64,000 nucleotides of DNA. Source: Marinicauda pacifica. GTDB taxonomy: Bacteria > Pseudomonadota > Alphaproteobacteria > Caulobacterales > Maricaulaceae. The DNA is taken from assembly GCF_004793635.1 (NCBI RefSeq), contig NZ_SRXV01000004.1:51632-115631 (forward strand), given 5' to 3'. A program made the translations under genes and the position numbers. This document shows, piece after piece, positions 43,566 through 53,000 of the stretch; position 1 is the stretch's first letter; each line of letters opens with the position of its first letter. Below the pieces are notes generated by a model. The model did not search any database, was not told the origin of the DNA, and saw only the letters and a list, made by a program, of their open reading frames with translations.

Positions 43566-45680
43566 CTAGAACCGGACGCTCACCGCGGCGCGGTACGAGC
43601 GCCCCGGGAGCGGAACCTGATCCTTCAAAAAGGAAGTGTGCAGGCGGGCTTCCTCGTCGGTGATGTTGCGCACGCCCACGATGAAGGCCACGTCATGCTC
43701 GTCGAACGGCGTGATGCGGGCATCCGCGTTGAACAGGGCGAAGCCCTCGGTCGATGTTTCGAAGCTCGCGACCTCGTCTTGCTCGGCCACGAAGCGGCCT
43801 TCGGCGCGCAGGGATACCAGGCGGTGATCGGCGATCAGCGCCAGCGTGCCTGACAGGGGCGGAATGCGCGGCAGATCGCCGCCATTGTCGAGCTCGCCAC
43901 GGACATAGTCGGCCGTCGCTTCCGCGCTGAGGTCGAACATCGCGACCCGGCCCAGCTCGGTTTCAAACTTGGCTTCGAACCCATAGAGCGCCGCGTCTTC
44001 CTGCCGGTATTCGAACACGTCCAGACCGTCTTCTTCTTCGCCTGTCGGGAAAAGACCGATAAAGCCATCATAATCGGCGTAGAAGGCCGTGGCTTCGGCG
44101 CTGAAGCGGCCAGCCTCACGGCGCAGCGTGGCCTCGCCGGACCAGGCCGTCTCGGTACCCAGATCCAGATTGCCAACCTCGAAGGCCCGGGTGGCAACGT
44201 GTGCCCCGTTAGAGAAGACTTCCGCGTCGGTCGGCGCACGTTCGGTGTGCGACAGCGTGATGCCGGTGAACCACCCGTCAGCCGGTCGCGCGAAAAGTGA
44301 AACTGACCCGGACACCGTGTCGAAATCGCGCTCGGCCCTTAGTCCATCGAGATTGCGGGTGTCGTAACGCAGCCCGCCTTCGATACCCCAGCGATCGAAA
44401 TCCCAGCGCTCCGCGACGAAGAGACCCCAGTCCTGCGTGACGACCGGCTCCAGGTACGCCTCCGCCCCGGCTGAGTTGAATTCCTGCGTCAGCATCTGGG
44501 CGCCGATGGCGCCCTGGCGCGGCCCGCCGTGCTGGTGGCGAACTTCCAGGCGTCCCTCGACGCCCTCCTTGTCGAAGACCGTGCCGATTTCATCGCCTTC
44601 GAATTCGGTATGCACGTAGTCGGCGTGGGCGAAGGACCAGCGGATCCGGTTGAAGAAGCCTTCGCGTTCGAACGCGCCGCGAAGATCGACCCGCTTCTGG
44701 TCGAGTTCCAGGCGCACGTCTTCCTCGCCGTGCGCATGGCCTTCTTCCTCCTCGTGGTCTTCGTGATCCTCGTCCTCGTGATCTTCCTCGTGATCTTCCT
44801 CATGGGCATGGCTGTGACCAGGCAGGCCGTAGCTGGCGTCGGTCTGCTTGTAGCCAAGGCCGACAAAGCCCCACTCGCCCACGATGGAGGCGCCCACGGA
44901 GCCGGTCTCGAAGGTGTAGCCGGAGTTCTCGACCTCGCCATAGGCGAGTTCCTCTTCGTCTCCGTGCTCTTCGTGCTCGTCGTGATCCTCTTCCTCATGC
45001 TCGTCGCCATGCTCGAGTTCTCGCAGCGCGGCGGATTCGGCATAGCCCGGGATCTCGAAATTATCGGCCTCGCGGCGCTGGTAATCTCCCTGGAGCACCA
45101 GCGCGCCGAGATTGCCCAGTACGCGGCCGGCCACCTGCGTGCCGTCATTCACGCTGGTCGTGCCGCCATAGACGAAACCATCCAGGCCATCTTCGGGCAG
45201 CGCGGTCGGGATGCGGCCGTCCATGACGTTCACCACACCGCCGATCGCACCACCGCCATAGGCGATCGCGGCCGGACCACGCAGCACCTCGACCTGCTCC
45301 GCGCCGATGACCTCGGCGGTCACCGCATGGTCGGGGCTGGAAGATGAGGCATCGAGCCCGCCAAGCCCGTTGATCAGCACACGCACCCGGTCCGCGCCAA
45401 GGCCGCGCACGATCGGACGCCCGGAGGCAGGGCCGAAATAGGTCGAGGTCACGCCGGGCAGATTCTCCAGCGTATCGGCCAGGTTGCCGTTCAGATTGCG
45501 AACGAGCTCGTCGCTTCCGACAACATCGACGGAGCCGACGACTTCGTCGGCGCGCGTTTCCAGCGGCGCGGATGTCACGCGGATCACGTCTTCAGGCTCG
45601 GACTGGGCCTGCGCGCCAGCGCCGGTCAGGGCGATGACACTGACAGCAAACATGAGGGAGGATGGGTTGAAGCGGCGCAT
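43566..45680 (-). CDS. znuD: TonB-dependent receptor with His/Asp/Glu-rich loops (zinc-type, ZnuD-like)
   Basis: A 704-residue outer-membrane receptor. Signal peptide to ~residue 25; plug domain with VDVVGSDELVRNL, GRPIVRGLGADRVRVLINGLG and GGGAIGGVVNVMDG; 22-stranded barrel ending in YRAAVSVRF. Two extracellular loops (residues ~222-247 and ~288-318) are packed with His, Asp and Glu (for example HEEDHEEDHEDEDHEDHEE), as in zinc receptors such as ZnuD. A Zur-box-like site stands upstream and a Zur-like gene is divergent. Zinc uptake is the likely role. Confidence 0.9.
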   Translation of the reverse strand: MRRFNPSSLMFAVSVIALTGAGAQAQSEPEDVIRVTSAPLETRADEVVGSVDVVGSDELVRNLNGNLADTLENLPGVTSTYFGPASGRPIVRGLGADRVRVLINGLGGLDASSSSPDHAVTAEVIGAEQVEVLRGPAAIAYGGGAIGGVVNVMDGRIPTALPEDGLDGFVYGGTTSVNDGTQVAGRVLGNLGALVLQGDYQRREADNFEIPGYAESAALRELEHGDEHEEEDHDEHEEHGDEEELAYGEVENSGYTFETGSVGASIVGEWGFVGLGYKQTDASYGLPGHSHAHEEDHEEDHEDEDHEDHEEEEGHAHGEEDVRLELDQKRVDLRGAFEREGFFNRIRWSFAHADYVHTEFEGDEIGTVFDKEGVEGRLEVRHQHGGPRQGAIGAQMLTQEFNSAGAEAYLEPVVTQDWGLFVAERWDFDRWGIEGGLRYDTRNLDGLRAERDFDTVSGSVSLFARPADGWFTGITLSHTERAPTDAEVFSNGAHVATRAFEVGNLDLGTETAWSGEATLRREAGRFSAEATAFYADYDGFIGLFPTGEEEDGLDVFEYRQEDAALYGFEAKFETELGRVAMFDLSAEATADYVRGELDNGGDLPRIPPLSGTLALIADHRLVSLRAEGRFVAEQDEVASFETSTEGFALFNADARITPFDEHDVAFIVGVRNITDEEARLHTSFLKDQVPLPGRSYRAAVSVRF

Positions 45681-45710
45681 GACAGGTCTCCGAGCGTCTC
45701 TGACGATTTA

Positions 45711-45728
45711 GTAATGTTATAATGTTGC
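45711..45728. promoter_or_regulatory. Candidate Zur box between the TonB receptor and zur
   Basis: GTAATGTTATAATGTTGC. The left half GTAATGTTA matches the A/T-rich Zur/Fur-type palindrome ATGTTATA-A-CAT; the right half matches it in 6 of 9 positions. It is centred ~40 bp upstream of the receptor start and ~115 bp before the regulator. Confidence 0.65.
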
Positions 45729-45834
45729 ATTCGCTAAAAGCACGCCTACCCCAAGGGTTCGGCGATGGCAAGCCACTTTCCTGCAGGCTGCGGGCTCGCG
45801 CTGGCGCGCAGAACACATTAACTTTCGACTCGTG

Positions 45835-46266
45835 ATGACCCAGAATCTGACCATAAACAGCGCCCTGACCCAGGCGGAGAAGGTGTGCACGCGTCGCGGC
45901 CTTTCGCTGACGCCGATGCGGCGCCGCGTGCTCGAATTGCTTCTGACGGCCGGTGCGCCGGTCAAGGCATATGATCTTTTATCGAGCCTGAAACCGGGCG
46001 GCGGCGCGCAGCCGCCCACCGTGTACCGTGCGCTGGATTTCCTGACCGCGGCAGGCCTGGCCCACAAGGTCGAGGCGCTGAATGCCTACATGGCGTGCGT
46101 GCGCGGGGATGAGTGCGGCGGAGCCGAGCTCTATATCTGCGAAGGGTGCGGCGCAGTCACGGAGCGACACACCTCGCCGGTTCCGACCGAAACCCCCTCG
46201 GGTTTCCAGGTCGATCGATCGGTGATCGAGCATTACGGCCGCTGTGCGCAGTGCGCGCAGTCCTGA
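45835..46266 (+). CDS. zur: Fur-family regulator, Zur-like
   Basis: A 143-residue winged-helix regulator: RGLSLTPMRRRVLELLL, QPPTVYRALDFL (recognition helix) and a dimerisation part with two Cys motifs, ICEGCGAV and GRCAQCAQ (C-terminal CxxC). Zur proteins hold structural zinc through these Cys pairs and repress zinc uptake when zinc is plentiful. A GTG three bases earlier (45832) is an alternative. Divergent to the zinc-type receptor with a box-like site between them. Confidence 0.87.
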   Translation: MTQNLTINSALTQAEKVCTRRGLSLTPMRRRVLELLLTAGAPVKAYDLLSSLKPGGGAQPPTVYRALDFLTAAGLAHKVEALNAYMACVRGDECGGAELYICEGCGAVTERHTSPVPTETPSGFQVDRSVIEHYGRCAQCAQS

Positions 46267-46296
46267 GACCGGATTCACGCCTGGGGGGCGACCAGC

Positions 46297-47220
46297 ATGC
46301 ATGAATTATGGCGCGGCAACGCGAATGCGTGGGAATGCGACGAGCTCGGTCACCTCAATGTCCGCCACTACATCACCAAGGCGATGCAGGGGATTGGTAC
46401 GCTGTCCGACCTCATCGGGATGCGCCGCGCCTTTGGCGGCGACGCGAGCGCGACACTGATTGCGCGTACGATGCACATCCGCTTTTTCGCCGAATCCCGC
46501 CCCGGCGCGCCGCTCCATATCCAGGGCGGTGTTCTCGACGTCCGTCCCGACGGGCTGGATGCGGTACTGATGATGTACCATTCGGCCACGGCCCGGCTGG
46601 CGGCGAGCTTTGTCATCTCTCTCGATCATGCGGCGCCGAGAAGCGGTCAGCCCTTCACCTGGCCCGATCGCATGCAGAGCCGTCTTGATCAGCTGCTCGT
46701 GCGCTTGCCCGACGAGGCGGGGCCGCGCGGCATCGAACCGGCCGAGCCCGCGAGCGATCTCAGCCTCCAGCGCGCCGACGCGCTGGATCTGGCCTGGGCG
46801 GGGCGGGGCCGCTTCCTGCCGGAGGATGCGGACATGTTCGGCTGGATGCGGGCCGAGTGCGCCATGGGAAAGGTCTCCGACAGCGTCATACACTTCAAGG
46901 AAGGCTTCCCCGAACAATGGGCGAGCCATGCCGGGAACGGTCCGGCGCGCCGCGCGAGCGCCCTTCTCGAAGTGCGCATCGCGATTCGCAACTATGCGCG
47001 GCCCGGCGACGGCTTTGTCATCCGCTCGGGTCTGACCGGGGTCGGGGAGAAAGTCCGGAACCTCGTCCACTGGGTGCTCGACCCGGTTACCGGGCGGCCC
47101 TGGTGGAGCGTGGAAGGCGTAGCGTGCATCATGGATCTGGATGCCCGCGAGCTCGTTCCCACCGAGGCGGATACGCTCGCAAGCTTGCGCGATCAGGTCC
47201 GCGAGGAGCTGAAGCTCTAG
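46297..47220 (+). CDS. Acyl-CoA thioesterase-like (hotdog) protein
   Basis: A 307-residue protein with two hotdog-like halves. The first starts WRGNANAWECDELGHLNVRHYI, the catalytic pattern of 4HBT thioesterases (D-x-x-G-H-x-N). The second half repeats the pattern less clearly. It probably hydrolyses an acyl-CoA or related thioester; the substrate is unknown. The stop shares CTAG with the convergent gene. Confidence 0.8.
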   Translation: MHELWRGNANAWECDELGHLNVRHYITKAMQGIGTLSDLIGMRRAFGGDASATLIARTMHIRFFAESRPGAPLHIQGGVLDVRPDGLDAVLMMYHSATARLAASFVISLDHAAPRSGQPFTWPDRMQSRLDQLLVRLPDEAGPRGIEPAEPASDLSLQRADALDLAWAGRGRFLPEDADMFGWMRAECAMGKVSDSVIHFKEGFPEQWASHAGNGPARRASALLEVRIAIRNYARPGDGFVIRSGLTGVGEKVRNLVHWVLDPVTGRPWWSVEGVACIMDLDARELVPTEADTLASLRDQVREELKL

Positions 47221-48113
47221 CCCTCTTCCAGAGCGCGAGCGGCGCTGCGTGCCTGCAAGGCCTCGCTGTCGGTGCGCGCATTGTCGGCAGCATCCAGGAA
47301 AAGCTGGCGCGCGACCTCGTTCGAACCGTTCGAACGCCGGATTTGGCCCAGCCCCATCGCCGCAGAGAAATGTCCCGGTTCGAAGGCCAGTACCCGCTCG
47401 TACAGGCCGACCGCCTGAGCGGTGAGCCCGGCTTCGGCCAGACAATCGGCGTGGCTCGCCAGCGCATCGAGATCCCACGGGCTTTCGGCCACCGCCGCTT
47501 CGGTTTCGCCGCAGATCACCGTGTCTGTCTGGCCAGATTGCGTCAGATCGGCCGGTCCAGGCCGCGCCTGGTCAGCCTCGCCAGAATTGCTCTCGCGTGG
47601 AGCGGGAACCGCCGCGGAAGGGTTCGCCGGCACTGAGTCCGGCTCGTCAGACGATTCCGGCTGCGGCTCTGCCTGTGCCGGCTCTGCCGGACGCGGCTGA
47701 GCCGAACGGCGCGTGACAACCGGGCCAGGCACCGGGTCACCCTGGTACAGAATCGCAATGCCGCCCTGGCGGATCTCGGCCTGGACCGTCTCGAACATGC
47801 CGGACAGAATAATCTCGACGCCATCCTCTCCGGTCGGGTTCAGCTCGATCACTGAAATCGCGCTCGGGACCGCAATTTCGATGCGGCGATCCGCGCTGGA
47901 TACCCCGGTCACGAGCAGCCTTTGCGTATTCAGAGAGCTGTCCATCTCCAGCCCGCCCGGCTGAGTGTCGAACGCCAGCCAGAGTGTCCCCTGCCCGTCC
48001 TGCTGGTGCACACGCGCATCGATCAGCTCGGCAGATGCCGGCGCGGCCGCACACACGGAACCGGCGGCGGCCAGGAGACTGGCGAAAACAATGGACGAGG
48101 CAGATCGGTTCAT
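47217..48113 (-). CDS. Exported protein with TPR-like C-terminus, unknown function
   Basis: A 298-residue exported protein. Signal peptide ends at about ASAE. The N-terminal part (~30-125) looks like a beta-rich AMIN-type domain (LWLAFDTQPGGLEMD, IEIAVPSAISVIELN). A Pro/Ala/Glu-rich linker follows, then a C-terminal helical repeat (~210-298) with TPR features (AVGLYERVLAFEPGHFSAAMGLGQI). It probably acts in the periplasm, possibly on the cell wall; the AMIN reading is uncertain. ATG 48113 is preferred over ATG 48125 by Shine-Dalgarno spacing. Confidence 0.65.
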   Translation of the reverse strand: MNRSASSIVFASLLAAAGSVCAAAPASAELIDARVHQQDGQGTLWLAFDTQPGGLEMDSSLNTQRLLVTGVSSADRRIEIAVPSAISVIELNPTGEDGVEIILSGMFETVQAEIRQGGIAILYQGDPVPGPVVTRRSAQPRPAEPAQAEPQPESSDEPDSVPANPSAAVPAPRESNSGEADQARPGPADLTQSGQTDTVICGETEAAVAESPWDLDALASHADCLAEAGLTAQAVGLYERVLAFEPGHFSAAMGLGQIRRSNGSNEVARQLFLDAADNARTDSEALQARSAARALEEG

Positions 48114-48298
48114 TGGCGGGCTCATCCTTCAACGGTCAGGCCACAGAACTAGCGCGAACACGGTAAACGCCATCATAGCCAAGCTGCCCGCCTCGCCTAC
48201 CCCGTGCCCGGGCCGAATATTGCGCGCCTTCCACCTATTGGAGCCCGCCTCACAACCGCTTAATCAGGTATCGAGCCGGGCTCACGGGGGAAGCGGCG

Positions 48299-49474
48299 AT
48301 GCACATTGCGATTATCGGAAGCGGCATCGCCGGACTGGCCAGCGCAACCCAACTGGCGCGCACCGGACATCGCGTGACCGTCTTCGAGCGATTTGAGTCT
48401 CCGCGCCCGCTCGGCGCGGGGCTGCTGCTCCAGCCCTCCGGACTGGGTGCGCTGGAAACGCTCGGGCTTCGGCAGGAGGCGCAACGGCGTGGCGCGCGCA
48501 TCTCACGCCTGATCGGCCGGACTCCGAAGGGGCGCACGGTGCTCGATCTTCGCTATTGTGATGGCCGCCCGGGCGATACCGGCTACGGCATTCACCGTGC
48601 GAGCCTGTTCGACATGCTCTACCAGGCCGCGCGCGAGGCCGGAGTGACCTGGCGATCAGGCCGCGAAGTCACTGGATTCGACGGGTGTGACCGCCCCCGG
48701 CCTATTATCGACGGACAGCCCGAAGACGCGTTCGACCTCGCGCTCGTGTGCGACGGCTCGGCGTCCGGCCTGCGCGACCAGGTTTGTCCGCAGGCGAGCG
48801 CGCCAGTCTATCCCTGGGGCGCGCTGTGGCGGATCGCCCCGGAGCCGGATGGACGGCGCGAAGGCGAGCTGGAACAAGTCTATGAAGGATGCCGCATCAT
48901 GGTGGGCCTGTTGCCGGTCGGGGACAATCCTGCCGATCCGTCAGACAGACCCGGAGTGAGCTTCTTCTGGTCAATCCGGCATAGCGAACTGGACGCCTGG
49001 CGCGCGCAGGGTCTCGCGCCCTTTCGCGAGGAACTCGCACGCATCTGGCCGAAAGCCGCCCGTGTCGACGGCGACGTCGCGGAGCCCGGCGAGTATGCCC
49101 ATGCGGTGTACCGCGATGTACGCTGTCCGCGCTGGCGGCGTGGTCACGTCCTGCTGATGGGCGATGCCGCGCACGGCATGAGCCCGCAACTGGGTCAGGG
49201 GGCGAATCTGGCCCTGTGCGACGCGGTGGAGCTGGCCCTCAGCCTGCGCGATCATGCTCCGCTTACGCACGCCATCCGCCACTGGGAGGCGCGCCGCAGA
49301 CGGGCCGCACGCTATTACACCTGGATGAGCTGGGCGCTGACGCCGGTCTTCCAGTCCTCGTCAAGGCTTCTGGGCCGGGCGCGCGACCTGGCCCTGGGGC
49401 TGGGCTGCCGGATGCCGGTCATTCGCGGCTGGATGGCGTGGACGCTGACCGGGCGGGGACGCACACCGTTCTAG
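48299..49474 (+). CDS. FAD-dependent monooxygenase
   Basis: A 391-residue aromatic-ring hydroxylase-like flavoprotein: IAIIGSGIAGLASATQLAR (FAD Rossmann), GYGIHRASLFDML, LVCDGSASGLRDQV (DG motif), and GDAAHGMSPQLGQGANLALCDA (GD motif). It inserts oxygen into an aromatic or similar substrate with NAD(P)H; which substrate cannot be told. GGGGGAAGCGG lies upstream of ATG 48299. It ends in a CTAG shared with the convergent LysR gene. Confidence 0.92.
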   Translation: MHIAIIGSGIAGLASATQLARTGHRVTVFERFESPRPLGAGLLLQPSGLGALETLGLRQEAQRRGARISRLIGRTPKGRTVLDLRYCDGRPGDTGYGIHRASLFDMLYQAAREAGVTWRSGREVTGFDGCDRPRPIIDGQPEDAFDLALVCDGSASGLRDQVCPQASAPVYPWGALWRIAPEPDGRREGELEQVYEGCRIMVGLLPVGDNPADPSDRPGVSFFWSIRHSELDAWRAQGLAPFREELARIWPKAARVDGDVAEPGEYAHAVYRDVRCPRWRRGHVLLMGDAAHGMSPQLGQGANLALCDAVELALSLRDHAPLTHAIRHWEARRRRAARYYTWMSWALTPVFQSSSRLLGRARDLALGLGCRMPVIRGWMAWTLTGRGRTPF

Positions 49475-50382
49475 CGCTTCGCCCCGCCCTGCTCGAACCC
49501 GTCCTTGAACCAGTCGACGAGAAAATCGACGAAAAGCCGAACGCGGTGGGCCAGGTAGCGATTGGACGGGAAGACCGCCCACAGGTCGCGGTGATCGGGC
49601 TCCCACCCGTCCAGCAGCGGCACGACCTTGCCCTCGGCCAGCGCCTGCTCGGCTGCCCAGGCCGGTGAGCAGGCAATGCCCGCTCCGGCCGCTGCGGCGC
49701 AGACCGCAGCCCTCGCCCCGTTCAGGGTGAGGCGTCCATTCACCCGCGCCTCGACGATTTCGTTACCGCGCGTGTAGCGCCACTGGTTGGGCGCGGGCTT
49801 GTTGCGGTCGATGATGCACAGATGGCGCGACAGATCGTCGGGGTGCACGGGGGCACCGTGCTCGCCGAGATAGTCCGGACTGGCGATCGTGGTCATGCAG
49901 GCGCCCGCGAGGCGTTTGGCAATCAGCGAGGAGTCGGTGAGATGACCGATGCGCACACCCAGATCATAGCCCTCGTCCACCAGATCGACCATGCGATCGG
50001 CAAGCTCCAGCCGGATTTCCACTTCGGGCCATTTCGCCATGAAGGCCGTGACCGGTTCGATCAGACGCGCCGCGCCGAAATCGACCGGTGCCGAGACACG
50101 CAGCAAGCCGGCAGCCTTGCCGGTCTCGGTCACCAGCCCGTTCTCGATCGCTTCGTATTCGATCAGCCAGGGACGAACCCGGTCGAGCAGAGCCTGGCCG
50201 GCATCGGTCAGGCGAACCGACCGCGTCGTGCGTTCAAGCAGACGGGCCTGCAAGCGCTCTTCCAGAGCCGAGATCTGCTTGGAGGCCGCGCCCGGGGTCA
50301 TTCCCATGCGGTCGGCGGCTTTGGTGAAGCTCTCCAGCTCCGCCACGACAGAAAACAGCCTCAGGGAGTCAATTCGGTCCAT
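49471..50382 (-). CDS. LysR-family transcriptional regulator
   Basis: A 303-residue LTTR. DNA-binding helix-turn-helix: LRLFSVVAELESFTKAADRMGMTPGAASKQISALEERLQARLL. The effector domain (GLLRVSAPVDFGAARL, NGRLTLNGARAAVCAAAAGAGIACSP) resembles the AaeR/DsdC-like CrgA group. Target unknown; the nearest candidate is the monooxygenase that ends opposite it. Divergent from the fasciclin gene. Confidence 0.93.
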   Translation of the reverse strand: MDRIDSLRLFSVVAELESFTKAADRMGMTPGAASKQISALEERLQARLLERTTRSVRLTDAGQALLDRVRPWLIEYEAIENGLVTETGKAAGLLRVSAPVDFGAARLIEPVTAFMAKWPEVEIRLELADRMVDLVDEGYDLGVRIGHLTDSSLIAKRLAGACMTTIASPDYLGEHGAPVHPDDLSRHLCIIDRNKPAPNQWRYTRGNEIVEARVNGRLTLNGARAAVCAAAAGAGIACSPAWAAEQALAEGKVVPLLDGWEPDHRDLWAVFPSNRYLAHRVRLFVDFLVDWFKDGFEQGGAKR

Positions 50383-50683
50383 GTCGTTTCCGATGCGGAA
50401 ATAATGAGCAGGCTCTCTCTTAGATTAGCCCGGCAACGCAGTCATCCATCTTTGTGCGATCCAGGCGTGTGGAACACAGCGTAGACAGGCCTGTACGGGC
50501 CGTGGTCGGCATCTGCGCCCCGATAAAAGTTAAATTTTTCTGCTTCTAAATTATTATCTTGCGATCCAGTTGCGGGGCTGCGCCGTAGGAGTGTGTGTTC
50601 CGCACGATGCGGAGCAGCCGGCCCGATATGATTTCGTGTCGGCCTCCCCACCAAGACGAACCCCTCCAAGGAGGAGATTTACA
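50383..50683. other. Divergent intergenic region between lysR and the fasciclin gene
   Basis: About 300 bp without a gene. A sharply AT-rich patch at 50523-50562 (AAAGTTAAATTTTTCTG, then TTATTATCTT) stands out and is probably a promoter or a control site for the fasciclin gene. No tRNA or riboswitch is recognised. LysR-type dyads were not found with confidence. Confidence 0.45.
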
Positions 50684-51205
50684 ATGCGTCTTACCGCCCT
50701 TCTTTCGACCGCCGCCCTCGCCGCCACCGCAGTGGCCGCTCCGGCTCTCGCCGATCATCACGGCTCGTCCGATCATGACGCCATGCAGGCCGACATTGTC
50801 GACACCGCGATCAACGCCGACGATTTCAACACGCTGGTCGCTGCGGTTCAGGCCGCCGACCTGGTCGACGCCCTCAAGGCTGACGGCCCGTTCACCGTGT
50901 TCGCACCGACCGACGCGGCGTTTGCTGCGCTGCCGGCCGGCACCGTCGACACGCTTCTCGAACCCGAGAACAAGGACCAGCTGACCTCGGTTCTGACCTA
51001 TCACGTGGTCCCGGGTGAATACATGGCGGCCGATACCGCGGCCGGAACGTATGAGCTGGACACCCTGCAGGGCGACAGCGTCACGGTCGTCGTCTCCGAC
51101 GACGGTTCGGTCACGGTTGACGGCGCCAATGTCGTGTCCGCCGATGTGGACGCCTCCAACGGCGTGATCCACGTGATCGACGCCGTGATCATGCCGGGCG
51201 AATAA
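50684..51205 (+). CDS. Fasciclin-domain protein, exported
   Basis: A 173-residue protein. Signal peptide ([17 protein letters not shown]), then a short His/Asp patch (DHHGSSDHD), then one FAS1 domain: [41 protein letters not shown], and [15 protein letters not shown] end. FAS1 domains mediate adhesion or protein binding on cell surfaces. An excellent AAGGAGGAGA lies before ATG 50684. A strong hairpin terminator follows the gene. Confidence 0.93.
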   Translation: MRLTALLSTAALAATAVAAPALADHHGSSDHDAMQADIVDTAINADDFNTLVAAVQAADLVDALKADGPFTVFAPTDAAFAALPAGTVDTLLEPENKDQLTSVLTYHVVPGEYMAADTAAGTYELDTLQGDSVTVVVSDDGSVTVDGANVVSADVDASNGVIHVIDAVIMPGE

Positions 51206-51270
51206 ATCGCTCGCTTAGCCTGACGCGCAGCCGGCCGGTTCATCGTCCCCTCGATCGGCCGGCGCGCAAA

Positions 51271-51302
51271 AGAGCCCGCGATCCGCATGGATCGCGGGCT
51301 CT
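51271..51302. terminator. Bidirectional terminator after the fasciclin gene
   Basis: AGAGCCCGCGATCC-GCAT-GGATCGCGGGCTCT: perfect 14-bp arms, 4-nt loop, then TCT. It serves both the fasciclin gene and the convergent RimB-RimK gene. Confidence 0.85.
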
Positions 51303-51337
51303 TCTATGCGTTCGACAGACTTCGGTTCCGGGTGAAA

Positions 51338-52783
51338 TCACCCCCCCTGGTCAGGAGTGCCACCGCCAGCTCCGCTTGCCGCCGATGCCGAGGATTTGGC
51401 GCGCGTGCGCCGGCGCGGCACGCTGACCGCGCGCACATGGGACTCGATATGGTCGAGCAGGATGCCCGCAATATCCTTGCCCGAGCTTTTCTCGATACCC
51501 TCCAGACCCGGCGAGGAGTTGACCTCCAGCACTTTGGGTCCGGTCTCCGAGCGCAGCAGATCGACCCCGCACACGGCCAGTCCCATGGACTTGGCGGCCC
51601 GTATGGCGGTCCGGCGCTCTTCCTTGGTGATGCGCACGCGGGTGGCTTCCCCGCCGCGATGAAGGTTGGAGCGGAACTCGCCGGGCTGCGCCTTGCGCTT
51701 CATCGAGGCGATCACCCGGCCGCCGACGACCAGGGTGCGGATGTCCTCGCCGGCCGCTTCCTTGACGAATTCCTGCACGATGAAGTTCGCGTCCAGCCCC
51801 CGGAACGCATCGATCACGCTCTCGGCCGCCTTTGTGGTTTCCGCCAGCACCACGCCCTTGCCCTGGGTACTTTCCAGCAGCTTCACCACAAGCGGCGCCC
51901 CGCCGACATGGCTGACAAGGTTCTTGGTATCCTTGGGCGAGTGGGCAAAGGCCGTCGTCGGCATGCCGATCCCGGCGCGGGCCAGGATCTGGTGGGCGTA
52001 AAGCTTGTCCCGGCTGGCCCCGATGGCTTCGGCGTTGTTGAGGATATAGGCGCCGGTCATCTCGAACTGGCGCAGCACCGCCATGCCGTAATTGGTCATC
52101 GACGCACCGATGCGCGGAATGATGGCATCATAGCGCGGCAGCTTGCGGCCATCGTAATACACCGCCGGGGAGAGCGCATTGATCGCGATGGTGCAGCGGG
52201 CCGTGTTGATCATCTCGGCGACGTGTCCGCGTGCCTCGGCGACCTCCTTGAGGCGCTGGGAGGAATAATTCTTCGGCTCGCGCGTCAGGATTGCGATGCG
52301 CAACGGGCGCTTGACCGGCTTGCGGCGCGGAAAATCCTTGTACAGCTCGAAGCTGAGCGCATTTTGCGCGCACGACGTGGTCGGACTGACCACCATATCG
52401 TCCAGAATGGCGGCCCGGCCGAGCAGCATGCGGTACTGCATCGTCTCGCGATTGGTCAGCGTGACCTCGATCGGCCACTCGCGCTCGCCTATTCTGACGC
52501 GCGCCTCGATGACCCAGCGCAATTCTGTTTCGCCGTTCGAACTGGTGACCTCGCGCCGGTCGACCACGGGCGCCGCGCACGTCACCTCGACCTCGGGATC
52601 CTCGGGAACGGGGTGCATGACGAAGCGGACCTGCAGATTGTCATCGGGTCCGAACGGCTCGATGGAAACCGCATGCAGCGCCGATGTGCGCGCCCCGGTA
52701 TCCACCTTGGCCTTGATGGCCGGAAGACCGAGCCCGGGAAAGGCGGCCCACTCCTCCCATCCCAAAACGAAAGGATCACTCAT
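51338..52783 (-). CDS. RimB-RimK fusion: retropepsin-like domain plus ATP-grasp glutamate ligase
   Basis: A 481-residue fusion. The N-terminal part (~1-155) is the RimB/'ATP-dependent zinc protease' fold with the retropepsin-type DTGA at residues 28-31 ([15 protein letters not shown]) and [13 protein letters not shown]. The C-terminal part (~160-465) is a RimK-like ATP-grasp ligase: [58 protein letters not shown] and [13 protein letters not shown]. In Pseudomonas RimK adds glutamates to ribosomal protein S6, and RimB processes them. Both act in one protein here. ATG 52783 follows a typical site. Confidence 0.88.
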   Translation of the reverse strand: MSDPFVLGWEEWAAFPGLGLPAIKAKVDTGARTSALHAVSIEPFGPDDNLQVRFVMHPVPEDPEVEVTCAAPVVDRREVTSSNGETELRWVIEARVRIGEREWPIEVTLTNRETMQYRMLLGRAAILDDMVVSPTTSCAQNALSFELYKDFPRRKPVKRPLRIAILTREPKNYSSQRLKEVAEARGHVAEMINTARCTIAINALSPAVYYDGRKLPRYDAIIPRIGASMTNYGMAVLRQFEMTGAYILNNAEAIGASRDKLYAHQILARAGIGMPTTAFAHSPKDTKNLVSHVGGAPLVVKLLESTQGKGVVLAETTKAAESVIDAFRGLDANFIVQEFVKEAAGEDIRTLVVGGRVIASMKRKAQPGEFRSNLHRGGEATRVRITKEERRTAIRAAKSMGLAVCGVDLLRSETGPKVLEVNSSPGLEGIEKSSGKDIAGILLDHIESHVRAVSVPRRRTRAKSSASAASGAGGGTPDQGG

Positions 52784-53000
52784 ATCGCGTGTCAGGTCCT
52801 GTTCTGCTGACGGGAATGCCGGCGGCCTTCGCTTAGCCCGGCGCCTATGGCGGCGTCTACCGGCCTGTACCGGACGAAACGCTCCCGCCGTTCGAGCGTT
52901 TCCATTCAGGAAACAGAGCTCGTCCACGCCGGGGCTCGATACCCGCGCCAGCCTGCCCCATCTCATAGGAAACGCAATACCGGCCAGGGAGACCCGATCA

